Of a stretch of DNA of 41,597 bases, positions 1 to 7,434 are shown piece by piece. Below the pieces are notes generated by a model that saw only the letters and a list, made by a program, of their open reading frames with translations, ran no database searches and was not told the origin of the DNA. A program made the position numbers and the translations under genes. Source of the stretch: Bryobacter sp. CoA8 C33 (lineage in GTDB: Bacteria > Acidobacteriota > Terriglobia > Bryobacterales > Bryobacteraceae); assembly GCA_019931185.1 (NCBI GenBank), contig JAINDK010000008.1, positions 1 through 41,597 of the forward strand, in the 5' to 3' direction. Within the stretch, counting starts at the first letter, position 1. The number at the start of each line of letters is the position of its first letter.

Positions 1-122
1 ACCAGCCGCCTCTTTTCCTGCCCAGCGACTCCTCCACCGAAGGACAACCCCATTTGACCAAGCAGGAAAAACTGCGTCAAAAGCGAATCATTATGCGGGT
101 CCCCAATCCCGCTCCGGCCTAA
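1..122 (+). CDS. 3' end of an unidentified protein, truncated by the window edge
   Basis: An open frame enters from the left edge (codons from base 3) and ends at TAA 120-122. The readable C-terminus is about 39 residues, polar and basic, ending in RIIMRVPNPAPA. It has no stop before base 120 and the composition looks protein-like, but no family is recognisable from so short a tail. It runs in the same direction as the secreted protein that follows 81 nt later. It could be a chance open frame. Confidence 0.4.
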   Translation, partial: QPPLFLPSDSSTEGQPHLTKQEKLRQKRIIMRVPNPAPA

Positions 123-203
123 TTTGGACAGGAGTGGTTTGATACAGAGAGCAAGGGACAATCGTATCCTCCAAATTTGGATTCAGACTGGAGTTCTCAC
201 TCA

Positions 204-668
204 ATGAAAAATCTACTGTTACTACTATCCTTGGCCGCAACTCTCGGCTGGAGCCAACTGGCCACCAGGAAGACCCTCACGCTCGATGCCGCGAAAAAGA
301 TCGCTGCCGCGGCTGCCGAGGAAGCCAAGAAGAACAACTGGAACGTCGTCATCTCCATCGTCGACGAAGGCGCCAACCTGATTTACCTGGAAAAAATCGA
401 CGGCACGCAGATCGGCTCCATCGAGATCGCCCAAATGAAGGCCCGTACGGCCATCAAGATGAAGCGTCCCTCAAAGGCCTTCGAAGACATGATCGCCGGC
501 GGCCGCACGGCCGTCATTAAACTACCCGATGTGCTTGGCGTCGAGGGCGGGCTTCCTCTGGTAGTCGATGGACAGTTTCTCGGCGCCATCGGTGTCAGCG
601 GCGTTACATCACAACAGGATGGCCAAATCGCGGCCGCGGGAGCAAAAGCCCTCGAATCACTCAAATAA
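204..668 (+). CDS. Secreted GlcG/HbpS-family (DUF336) protein
   Basis: This is a 154-residue protein. A Sec signal peptide (MKNLLLLLSLAATLGWSQ) precedes one GlcG/HbpS domain: an N-terminal helix rich in Ala/Lys/Glu, the strand NVVISIVDEGANLIYLEKID, the helix MKARTAIKMKRPSKAFED, and the Gly-rich end GGLPLVVDGQFLGAIGVSG. Families of this fold include haem-binding HbpS and GlcG of glycolate utilisation loci; here no such neighbour is present, so the ligand is unknown. I chose ATG 204 over an in-frame TTG at 177 because it begins a clean signal peptide and has GGAG at 189-192. Export to the periplasm is inferred. The length matches the family. Confidence 0.85.
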   Translation: MKNLLLLLSLAATLGWSQLATRKTLTLDAAKKIAAAAAEEAKKNNWNVVISIVDEGANLIYLEKIDGTQIGSIEIAQMKARTAIKMKRPSKAFEDMIAGGRTAVIKLPDVLGVEGGLPLVVDGQFLGAIGVSGVTSQQDGQIAAAGAKALESLK

Positions 669-672
669 AAAT

Positions 673-693
673 CCGCCCGGCAGTGCCGGGCGG
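673..693 (+). terminator. GC-rich hairpin after the HbpS-like gene
   Basis: A perfect 9-bp stem (CCGCCCGGC / GCCGGGCGG) with a 3-nt loop lies 5 nt after the stop codon. The following bases are GTTCAATA, so the T-tract is weak. The position supports a terminator. Confidence 0.6.
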
Positions 694-850
694 GTTCAAT
701 ACAGTCTCTCAAACGAAAAGGAATCCATTGAAGATCCTAGGCGCACAAGCCTTCACTCCACCGAAGGAGTGCCGAAGTGAATGAGCGCCAGAAATTCTTC
801 ATCTATATAGAGATTATCGCGATAATCTCTATATGTCAATAGGGAATTGA
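694..850. other. AT-rich gap between two convergent genes
   Basis: No convincing gene is present. The gap holds a 6-bp hairpin (CACTCC 754-759 / GGAGTG 766-771), the 30-bp palindrome listed separately, and a short inverted repeat GTCAAT 835-840 / ATTGAC 846-851 touching the stop codon of the minus-strand gene. Base composition is clearly more AT-rich than the flanking genes. Confidence 0.6.
805..834. promoter_or_regulatory. Perfect 30-bp palindrome, possible operator
   Basis: Both arms are exactly complementary: ATATAGAGATTATCG (805-819) and its reverse complement (820-834), with no spacer. Promoter-like elements overlap it on both strands. On the minus strand there is a consensus TTGACA (839-834) with GATAAT (818-813) after 15 nt. 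On the plus strand, GATAAT 821-826 has a weak TTCATC 798-803 at 17 nt spacing. This looks more like a dimeric repressor site than a terminator because no T-tract follows. The puzzle is that both flanking genes point towards it. The binding protein is unknown. Confidence 0.5.
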
Positions 851-1945
851 CTAATTTAGCCATTGGCGACCGCTCGCCTGACCGTGTTCCGCCAAATAGC
901 TGCGCATTGCGGAGGCAATACGTGGATTCTCCGACCGGGCCATGCTTTCTAAAACCGGCCGCAGCAGTTCCACATGATCCGGGAAGTTAGTTGCCGCCAT
1001 GAGGGCCAAGTCCTCGCGTCCCATGGCGAGCAATTCTTCAATCGCGGCGCCGTCCGCGGAGAAGAACTCCTGTGCGTAAAACTCGAGGGCCTGGGCCTCT
1101 GGCCAGTCGGGTTCACGGCCGGAATTGCGGAGCGTATCCAGAAACCAGCGGCGCATATCGAATGAGCCGAGCAGATCGGTCCAGTCGTCCAGTCCCCAGT
1201 CGCTGCCTTCAAGGAAGGGGCCAGCGATGCCAGCGTGGCGGGCTTCATGGCGAGCCATGAGGGTTAACAAGTCTGTGATCGGGGGTGTATCGAAGCGGTC
1301 ACGCAACCCGGTATACAAGCGGCCCAGAGCCTTGGCCGCGGCCGCCCGCACGAGGGAACTCGAGTGTTCGAGAAAGTGCAGATAGGGCCGGGAACCGGAA
1401 GGCCAATCCGAGATGCGCCAGCGTTCTTCGGGCCACCAGAACATGGCATTCTCCTCGTCGGTGAGGGTAACGGCCAACTCGATCGCGGAAAGTTCGATGT
1501 TGCCTTTGAGCCGGCCTTGGCGCAGCAGCCAGTATACGGGCGTCTGCGCCACCGAGCCATGCCGGCGGGGTTGTGCGCGCAACAGTGTCCAGATAAAGGA
1601 GCAGACGCGGTCGTCTTCCTGGGTCGCCAGCCACAGAACATAAAAGCCCATCAGGGCTTGGAGTTCTTCCTCCTCGATGGCGTCCTGTTGGAAAGGCCAG
1701 CAGTCGGTCAGAGCGATAGCGACCTGACGGCCCGCCCCGTAGCGCAGCAGTGCGGCCTCGGCGGGCGGCAGCCAGGAGAAGGGGTCGCTGGCCAGCCGCG
1801 CTAACGAATTGAGTGCGTCCCGCCATTGCTCCGGCTCCATGCCAGCATGCATTTGACAGCCCGCGGCGAAGGCGGCCAGTTCGTTGGCGGTGGCCTCCTG
1901 GCCGATCAATTCTTCTAGCTGGCGACGGAGCGAGCAGGTAAGCAT
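851..1945 (-). CDS. Unrecognised protein with HEAT-like helical segments
   Basis: The family is not recognised. The frame encodes about 364 residues from ATG 1945 or 377 from ATG 1984; neither has a clear ribosome binding site. It is predicted to be all-helical and acidic, rich in Trp, Leu and Glu, without signal peptide or membrane segments. A segment near the middle (SSSLVRAAAAKALGRLYTGL) resembles a HEAT/armadillo repeat, and the C-terminal part repeats helical pairs (DLALMAATNFPDHVELLRPV, then SMARSENPRIASAMRSYLAE). A cytosolic scaffold role is possible but is a guess. It is divergent from the RNA-binding gene at 2076 and convergent with the HbpS-like gene. Confidence 0.6.
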   Translation of the reverse strand: MLTCSLRRQLEELIGQEATANELAAFAAGCQMHAGMEPEQWRDALNSLARLASDPFSWLPPAEAALLRYGAGRQVAIALTDCWPFQQDAIEEEELQALMGFYVLWLATQEDDRVCSFIWTLLRAQPRRHGSVAQTPVYWLLRQGRLKGNIELSAIELAVTLTDEENAMFWWPEERWRISDWPSGSRPYLHFLEHSSSLVRAAAAKALGRLYTGLRDRFDTPPITDLLTLMARHEARHAGIAGPFLEGSDWGLDDWTDLLGSFDMRRWFLDTLRNSGREPDWPEAQALEFYAQEFFSADGAAIEELLAMGREDLALMAATNFPDHVELLRPVLESMARSENPRIASAMRSYLAEHGQASGRQWLN

Positions 1946-2075
1946 GGCTACCAAGGTATCGCAACCGGGCGGCCGTGTTAACATAGGTCTGGCTAATCGC
2001 GGCTTTGCTTAGTTGTTATTCACTCCTTTGATCCTGGCTGCACTTAGAACCGATAGAAAGCAACAGGAGTCACCC

Positions 2076-2411
2076 ATGACCAATTTGTACGTTGGAAACC
2101 TGAGTTTCCACACGACGGAAGAAACGCTAACCGCGATCTTCCAGGAATACGGCGCCGTCGAGCGTGTCAACGTCGTAACCGACCGTATGACTGGACAGCC
2201 GCGCGGTTTCGCGTTTGTTGAAATGACAAACCGCAACGAAGCAGAAAACGCCATCTCGAGCCTGGACGGCCGCGAGTTGGACGGCCGCAATCTCAGTGTG
2301 AATGAGGCGCGCCCGAAGACCGATGGTCCCCGCGGCGGCAATCGCCCTGGCGGCGGACGCGGCGGACGCCCCGGTGGCGGTGGCGGCGGCTTCCGCAAGG
2401 GGCGTTACTAA
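2076..2411 (+). CDS. Glycine-rich RRM RNA-binding protein
   Basis: This 111-residue protein has one RNA recognition motif (residues 2-80) and a Gly/Arg-rich tail. RNP2 is LYVGNL at residues 4-9 and RNP1 is RGFAFVEM near residue 46. The tail contains GGGRGGRPGGGGGGF, an RGG-type low-complexity region. This architecture is known from cyanobacterial cold-inducible Rbp proteins and from many environmental bacteria. ATG 2076 has AGGAG at 2065-2069; an upstream TTG frame is less likely. The helicase gene starts 6 nt after the stop, so the two are almost certainly co-transcribed, which suggests RNA remodelling, perhaps under cold stress (inference). Confidence 0.92.
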   Translation: MTNLYVGNLSFHTTEETLTAIFQEYGAVERVNVVTDRMTGQPRGFAFVEMTNRNEAENAISSLDGRELDGRNLSVNEARPKTDGPRGGNRPGGGRGGRPGGGGGGFRKGRY

Positions 2412-2417
2412 ACCTCG

Positions 2418-3689
2418 ATGAAGTTTAACGATTTTCCCCTGAATCAAAAAATTCAGCGCAATCTTGCCGCGCTGAAGCTGGAAACGCCAACCGCGGTGCA
2501 AGCCGGGGCGATTCCCGCGGCGCTCGAAGGCAAGAATGTGGTTGCCACGGCACAGACGGGAACCGGCAAGACCCTTGCCTTTCTTCTTCCGATCATCGAA
2601 AAACTGGCGCAAAACCCGGTTAAGGGAATACAAGCTGTTATCTTGACTCCCACGCGGGAACTGGCGATCCAAATCCACGAAGCTTTTGGCAAAGTGGCCA
2701 AGGATACGGGTCTGCGGGCGACGGTGGTCGTCGGTGGGCTGAGCGAGAGTAAGCAGTTGTTTGAGATTCAACGCGGGGCGCAAGTGTTGGTGGCCACTCC
2801 CGGCCGGCTCGAGGATTTCCTGCGCCGCAAGCTGGTGAAGCTGGGCGGCGTGCAGTTCGCGGTTCTCGATGAAGCCGACCGGATGCTGGACATGGGCTTC
2901 TTGCCTGGTATCGAGATGATCCTCGAGAAAATGCCCGCCCAACGGCAGACACTGTTCTTTTCAGCGACGATCGAGAAGTCGATCGTACCGCTGATTGGCA
3001 AGCATGTCCCCGGGGCGGTACGTGTTGAAATCGGCACGACGACGAAACCGGCGAGCGAAATCGATCTGCACGTCTATGAAGTCGAGCAAGGCCGCAAACT
3101 TGGTCTGCTGCGGCATTTGCTGGACGAGCAGGGCGGTTCGTTTCTCGTTTTTGCGCGAACGAAACACTCCACCGACAGGCTGGCCAAGAAACTGGCCCAC
3201 GTTGGTATCAAGACGGCGGCCATCCATGGCGACCGTACGCAAAGCCAGCGCCGGCAGGCACTTGATGGCTTCAAGGACGGGTATTACCGCGTCCTGGTGG
3301 CTACCGACGTCGCCGCACGCGGAATTCACGTGGATCACATCGAGCATGTCGTGAACTTCGATCTGCCTCAGGCGCCGGAAGACTTCGTTCACCGCGTTGG
3401 CCGCACCGGCCGGGCGGGACAACGCGGTACGGCGGTCACCTTCGCAACCCGCGGAGAACGCAGTGCGATACGGCAGATCGAACGGGCCATTCGCACGACT
3501 CTGCTGGCACTGCCGGTTCCGGGCAACCTGCCGGAAGATCCGAAGGAATCGAATGCTCTGCCGGTAAACGAAAAGCGTCCAGAAGCAGTTCGCAAGGCGG
3601 TGGCGGAGGCCCGAATGAAGGCCCCCAAGCCAAAGCACTCTTTTGTTAAGGCAAAGAAGCTGAAGCAAAAAAAGCGAGTCTTCGCCTAG
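2418..3689 (+). CDS. DEAD-box ATP-dependent RNA helicase, RhlE-like
   Basis: The 423-residue protein contains the full set of superfamily 2 helicase motifs in order: Q motif region (F at residue 3, TPTAVQAGAIPAAL), motif I AQTGTGKT, Ia PTRELA, Ib TPGR, motif II DEAD, III SAT, V ARGIHV, and VI HRVGRTGRAG. The last 40 or so residues form a Lys-rich tail (KPKHSFVKAKKLKQKKRVFA), typical of RhlE-type proteins that bind structured RNA. It follows the RRM gene by 6 nt, and a strong hairpin terminator closes the unit. The likely role is rRNA or mRNA unwinding. The exact subfamily (RhlE, CsdA or other) cannot be fixed by eye. Confidence 0.95.
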   Translation: MKFNDFPLNQKIQRNLAALKLETPTAVQAGAIPAALEGKNVVATAQTGTGKTLAFLLPIIEKLAQNPVKGIQAVILTPTRELAIQIHEAFGKVAKDTGLRATVVVGGLSESKQLFEIQRGAQVLVATPGRLEDFLRRKLVKLGGVQFAVLDEADRMLDMGFLPGIEMILEKMPAQRQTLFFSATIEKSIVPLIGKHVPGAVRVEIGTTTKPASEIDLHVYEVEQGRKLGLLRHLLDEQGGSFLVFARTKHSTDRLAKKLAHVGIKTAAIHGDRTQSQRRQALDGFKDGYYRVLVATDVAARGIHVDHIEHVVNFDLPQAPEDFVHRVGRTGRAGQRGTAVTFATRGERSAIRQIERAIRTTLLALPVPGNLPEDPKESNALPVNEKRPEAVRKAVAEARMKAPKPKHSFVKAKKLKQKKRVFA

Positions 3690-3702
3690 GACCAAAACGA
3701 AG

Positions 3703-3738
3703 AGCAAAGGGCGTCCCACCGGGGCGCCCTTTGCTTTT
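3703..3738 (+). terminator. Intrinsic terminator after the helicase gene
   Basis: The stem AGCAAAGGGCG (3703-3713) pairs with CGCCCTTTGCT (3725-3735) and extends inward through a G-T and three G-C pairs to a 3-nt loop. TTTT overlaps and follows the stem. It lies 13 nt after the helicase stop codon. Confidence 0.85.
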
Positions 3739-3842
3739 GCGAAAAAAGACAAGCCTGAGAAGATGACGCCGGTTGATGAACTTGGCGCGCTAGCTTGTCG
3801 GCACCGCGGCGATCGAGGATGGGGGCGAGGCCGAATCGATTC

Positions 3843-6800
3843 CTATTTCTCGCTCCAGATCAGTCGCAGGCCCAGGTTGGTCTGGCGGGAGTCTGGTGGA
3901 TGGCGGTGGCGATTGGCGCTGCGTAAGGCTTCGGGTTCGTTGAACCAGCTGCCGCCGCGGATGACGCGCTCGCGGCCTGAAGCGGGACCTTGGGGATCTG
4001 TTGCGGCATCGGCCGAGTAGGGTCCGAACCAGTCGGCGCACCACTCCCAGACATTGCCGTACAGGTCATACACGCCCCAGGAGTTTGGTTGCTTGGCGCC
4101 CACGGGATGGCTGCGCCCCTCGGCGCGGGAGTAGAACCAGGCGTGCCTGCCGAGGGCTTCGAAGGCGGGGTCGTCGCCGAAGGCGAAGCGCGCTGGGGAA
4201 CCGGCGCGGGCGGCGTATTCCCACTCGGCTTCAGTAGGCAGCCGGAAGCGGCCGATGCCGAGGGCGTTCAAACGGGAAAGGAACTGCTGGGCATCATTCC
4301 AGGAGACCCGCTCGACAGGGCGGCGGGGCGCCTCCTCTCCCTGGATGAAAGTAGAGGGATTGCCGCCCATGACCGCGCTCCACTGTTGCTGGCTGACTTC
4401 GTAGGCGGCGAGCCAGAATGGCTGGGAGATGGTGACCTCGTGGAGCGGGCTTTCGTCGTTGGCGCGTCCGATTTCAGAGTTGGGACTCCCCATCAGGAAG
4501 CGGCCGGCGGGGATGCGTACGAGTTGCAGGGGGACGCTGCTGGGCAGGATTATGGTGCGAGCGTTTTCACTTTCGATTTCCTTGACGAGCCGGAGACCGA
4601 TGGCTGGGTAGCGGCCATCCGGTGGGTGGCGATGGCGATTGGCCGAACGGAGAGCATTTGGAAAGTCATACCAACTGCCGCCGCGAAAGACACGGTCTTT
4701 ACCGTTTGGCGGGCCGACGGGATCGGTTTGGGGTGAGGCGGCATAGGGTCCGTACCAATCGGCGCACCACTCCCAGACGTTGCCGTGCATGTCATGGAGT
4801 CCCCAAGCGTTAGGGGGTTTCTGACCGACCGGGTGAGTGGTGGCGAAGGAGCGGCTGTTGGCCCAGGCGAACTCGTGGGTCCGGTCACGGCCGCCGGTGT
4901 TGCCCCAAGGGAAAGCGGTGCTGGCCCCACCGCGCGCGGCATACTCCCATTCGGCCTCGGTGGGCAGGCGGAACCGTCCTAAACCCAAGCGATTGAGGCG
5001 GTTGAGGAAGCGTTGGGTATCGTCCCAGGATACTGACTCGACCGGGCGGTCAAGCGGGTTGCCGGGTGGTACGGGGGCGGAGGGGGTTTGCTGAAAGGTT
5101 GCCGGATTTTCACCCAGGACGGCTTGCCACTGGCGCTGGGTGACTTCGAACACGCCGAGTTGAAAGCCACGCGAGATGGTAACTTCGTGTTGCGGGCCTT
5201 CGTCGGGATCCCGGCTGGTCTCCGTATCGGGACTGCCCCGGCGGTAGGTCCCGGGGGGAATGGGAACAAATTCCATGGGGACAGCGCCGGGAAGCAGGAC
5301 AGTGGAGCGTGCGGAATTGGGAGCGGCCGGCAGGGGTTCGAGTTGCAGTTCGATCTGAAGGTCGAGGGATGCGGCATTGGTTTCGACGCGGAATGGGTCG
5401 CCTGGCTCGACGCGCGTGCCGGTGGGAGCTAGAACCGTCCCGCGGAGGCGGCCCCGCGGGGCGGCCAAGGTGAAATCCCCAGTGGGGCGGATACCGCCGT
5501 TGGAGGCATGATTGCCAAGATTCAGCTGCCATGAGAAGCGGCGGGGGTTGGGTGATTGAACGCGGTCACGCAGGGATAGGCGCGCCCGGTTGCCGGCGAG
5601 GAACTCGACGGTAAGGGTGCGTTCGGCCTGGACGCCGAGGGAGGAGTACTGAGTGCCGCCGCCGGCAACGGCAGTTCCGCCGGTGGGCGAGGGCATGAAA
5701 GAAATGAGCTTGCCGGTGGTTCCGCGTGCTTTTTCACCGACGTGCTGGCCATCGACGAGGAGCGTTGAGAAGTTGGCTGGATCACGGGTTTTCTCGGGAC
5801 CTCCGGCGAAGCTGGCGCCGTAGGCGAAGAGGTTGAGATGGAGGGCTTCGGGCTGATCCCAGGCGTGGCTGTGCCATTGCGTGTCCGCGTGAAAGGAGAG
5901 GATGAGGTCGTCGGAATCCTGCCAGCGGTTCCGGAAAAGGACGAGCCCCCCGGAGCCGGCGACGGCGGCGGGGTAGACACCGGTAGGATCCTGAGCAGGG
6001 ATGTGGGCGGGGTAGTAGATCATGGCCCAGACGGGCCCCTCGCGCCGAGGGTCGAAGCGCCGCGCGGCCGGCCCCGGACTCAGGTGTCCGAGATGGCGAT
6101 CGTACCACCACTTAAAAAATGGCTTTTGTTCGGCAGGGGTGAAGGCGAACAGAAGGCTTGCCCAGCCTTCGTCGCCGATGCCCGCGTGGCTGACGCCGGA
6201 CATCAGCCAGGTCCGGCCGCCGCCTTGATCGACAAAGGTTCCGGAGTACATGGCCTGTTTCCACCAGCCATGGCGAGCGGCTTCCGCTTCCAGTTCCGGA
6301 TCGCCGACGGAACGCAGGGCAAGCAGTGCGCGGAGAAGGAAAATGCCGCCATAGGCGGTATAGCCGATACCTTCCTGCGATACGCCGAGATCGTCATAAT
6401 TGCGCATGTGCTGGAGCAGATCGCGCTTGAGAAGCGCGTAGCGGCTGGCGCGTTCCTGTTCGAGCCGGAGCGCGAGCAGCTCAATGAGTTCACCGCCGCG
6501 GCAGACGGCCACCCAGTTGGAGCCCTTGTGCTGGGCCTCAACGTTGGCGTGCTGAAAGGTGAGCCAAGCGTCGAGGCCGGCGCGCAGTTTTTGTGCCACC
6601 CAGCGGGACTGTTCCGGATTCCAGAAATCACGGCACCAGTCGTAGGCATAAGCGAAGCCCGCGCCGACGGTGGCCCGGGCTAAACCGTAGCCTTGTTCGG
6701 GGAGGATCGACTCCGGGGTGACGCCTTCGTAGACGGCGCGCAGGGCGCTGTAGGCCACCTCGCAGTAGCGCGTCTCCCCAGTGACTTGCGCGAGAAAGGC

Positions 6801-7025
6801 AGCCATATTGGCCTGGTAGGCCTGGCTGTAGCGGCTGGCGGTAGGCTCGCGCACGGCTTCGCCTGAGTCGACTTTTTGGCGCAGGCGGGTGAGCATCTCC
6901 TCATGGGCCGAACCCTTGATGGCGACCAATCGGCGCAATTCGGCCACCTTGTCCGGATCGATCAGTAGCCGGGGGGCCGCGATTGCGCCGAGGGAGCCGA
7001 TCAAGATCAGCAGAAGACACCGCAT
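3843..7025 (-). CDS. Secreted heparinase II/III-like protein fused to two FGE-sulfatase domains
   Basis: This 1060-residue fusion starts with a signal peptide (MRCLLLILIGSLGAIAA). Residues about 20-560 resemble the heparinase II/III and alginate-lyase superfamily: an alpha/alpha toroid (GYGLARATVGAGFAYAYDW, QEGIGYTAYGG) then a beta-sheet part with HSHAWDQPEALHLNLFAYG and STLLVDGQHVG. Two formylglycine-generating-enzyme-like (SUMF1) modules follow, about 583-815 and 832-1055. Each has an MEFVPIP/LQLVRIP start, a shared GRFRLPTEAEWEYAAR block, a GNVWEWCADW block and an RGGSW block. In both modules the cysteines expected after RGGSW in true FGE are absent, so formylglycine formation is unlikely; a structural, binding or other oxidoreductase role is possible. 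The two modules clearly arose by duplication. Polysaccharide cleavage in the periplasm or outside the cell is inferred. Confidence 0.85.
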   Translation of the reverse strand: MRCLLLILIGSLGAIAAPRLLIDPDKVAELRRLVAIKGSAHEEMLTRLRQKVDSGEAVREPTASRYSQAYQANMAAFLAQVTGETRYCEVAYSALRAVYEGVTPESILPEQGYGLARATVGAGFAYAYDWCRDFWNPEQSRWVAQKLRAGLDAWLTFQHANVEAQHKGSNWVAVCRGGELIELLALRLEQERASRYALLKRDLLQHMRNYDDLGVSQEGIGYTAYGGIFLLRALLALRSVGDPELEAEAARHGWWKQAMYSGTFVDQGGGRTWLMSGVSHAGIGDEGWASLLFAFTPAEQKPFFKWWYDRHLGHLSPGPAARRFDPRREGPVWAMIYYPAHIPAQDPTGVYPAAVAGSGGLVLFRNRWQDSDDLILSFHADTQWHSHAWDQPEALHLNLFAYGASFAGGPEKTRDPANFSTLLVDGQHVGEKARGTTGKLISFMPSPTGGTAVAGGGTQYSSLGVQAERTLTVEFLAGNRARLSLRDRVQSPNPRRFSWQLNLGNHASNGGIRPTGDFTLAAPRGRLRGTVLAPTGTRVEPGDPFRVETNAASLDLQIELQLEPLPAAPNSARSTVLLPGAVPMEFVPIPPGTYRRGSPDTETSRDPDEGPQHEVTISRGFQLGVFEVTQRQWQAVLGENPATFQQTPSAPVPPGNPLDRPVESVSWDDTQRFLNRLNRLGLGRFRLPTEAEWEYAARGGASTAFPWGNTGGRDRTHEFAWANSRSFATTHPVGQKPPNAWGLHDMHGNVWEWCADWYGPYAASPQTDPVGPPNGKDRVFRGGSWYDFPNALRSANRHRHPPDGRYPAIGLRLVKEIESENARTIILPSSVPLQLVRIPAGRFLMGSPNSEIGRANDESPLHEVTISQPFWLAAYEVSQQQWSAVMGGNPSTFIQGEEAPRRPVERVSWNDAQQFLSRLNALGIGRFRLPTEAEWEYAARAGSPARFAFGDDPAFEALGRHAWFYSRAEGRSHPVGAKQPNSWGVYDLYGNVWEWCADWFGPYSADAATDPQGPASGRERVIRGGSWFNEPEALRSANRHRHPPDSRQTNLGLRLIWSEK

Positions 7026-7424
7026 AGCTCGATTATGCCGTGGGAACGAGCGGGTTTTTTGGCAGCGGACTGGCCGATCGCGGAAGTGCCCTGGAGCGCA
7101 TCGGTTGGACCGTCAACAGACCTGATTCGATGAAGGAGCCGGTTCAGGTGGCAGCAGTTTGAGTTTGTCATCGACGAAGCGTGCAGTGACAGTATCTTCG
7201 GTCAGGGCTTGGCGTGGCCGCCGGTGAGGACAGGAAGGGAAGCAGCGGCCGGGCACTCTCGCTGCTCGATGTTCAAGGGGCGAACGATGCGGGTCGAAGG
7301 ATGCCGCATCTGGGCAACCACGCGGTTCAGTGAGCAGTTGGAGGGGGTTCTGGGGCCATGGTCATGCGCTGGACCCATGAATGGAACTGGCGCTGGTGCT
7401 CGTGCTCGTCGGGACGCCCGCGCG
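7026..7424. other. 399-bp gap with no firm gene; possible decayed reading frame
   Basis: Nothing certain is visible. On the minus strand a frame open from about 7361 to TGA 7113-7115 has no convincing start codon, but its last 35 or so codons read like protein (RQALTEDTVTARFVDDKLKL, then LPPEPAP). It could be a remnant of a gene once located between gcvP and the heparinase fusion. The promoter of the fusion gene should lie near 7030-7090, but no clear -35/-10 pair stands out. Confidence 0.35.
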
Positions 7425-7434
7425 CTAGCGGGCG
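7415..7434 (-). terminator. Hairpin at the end of gcvP
   Basis: CGCCCGC (7415-7421) and GCGGGCG (7428-7434) form a 7-bp stem with a 6-nt loop that includes the gcvP stop codon (7425-7427). No T-tract follows, so termination strength is uncertain. Confidence 0.35.

Noticed and set aside
805-834. Treating the 30-bp palindrome as an intrinsic terminator
   Set aside because: It is AT-rich with no T-tract on either side, and a separate GC-rich hairpin already follows the upstream gene.
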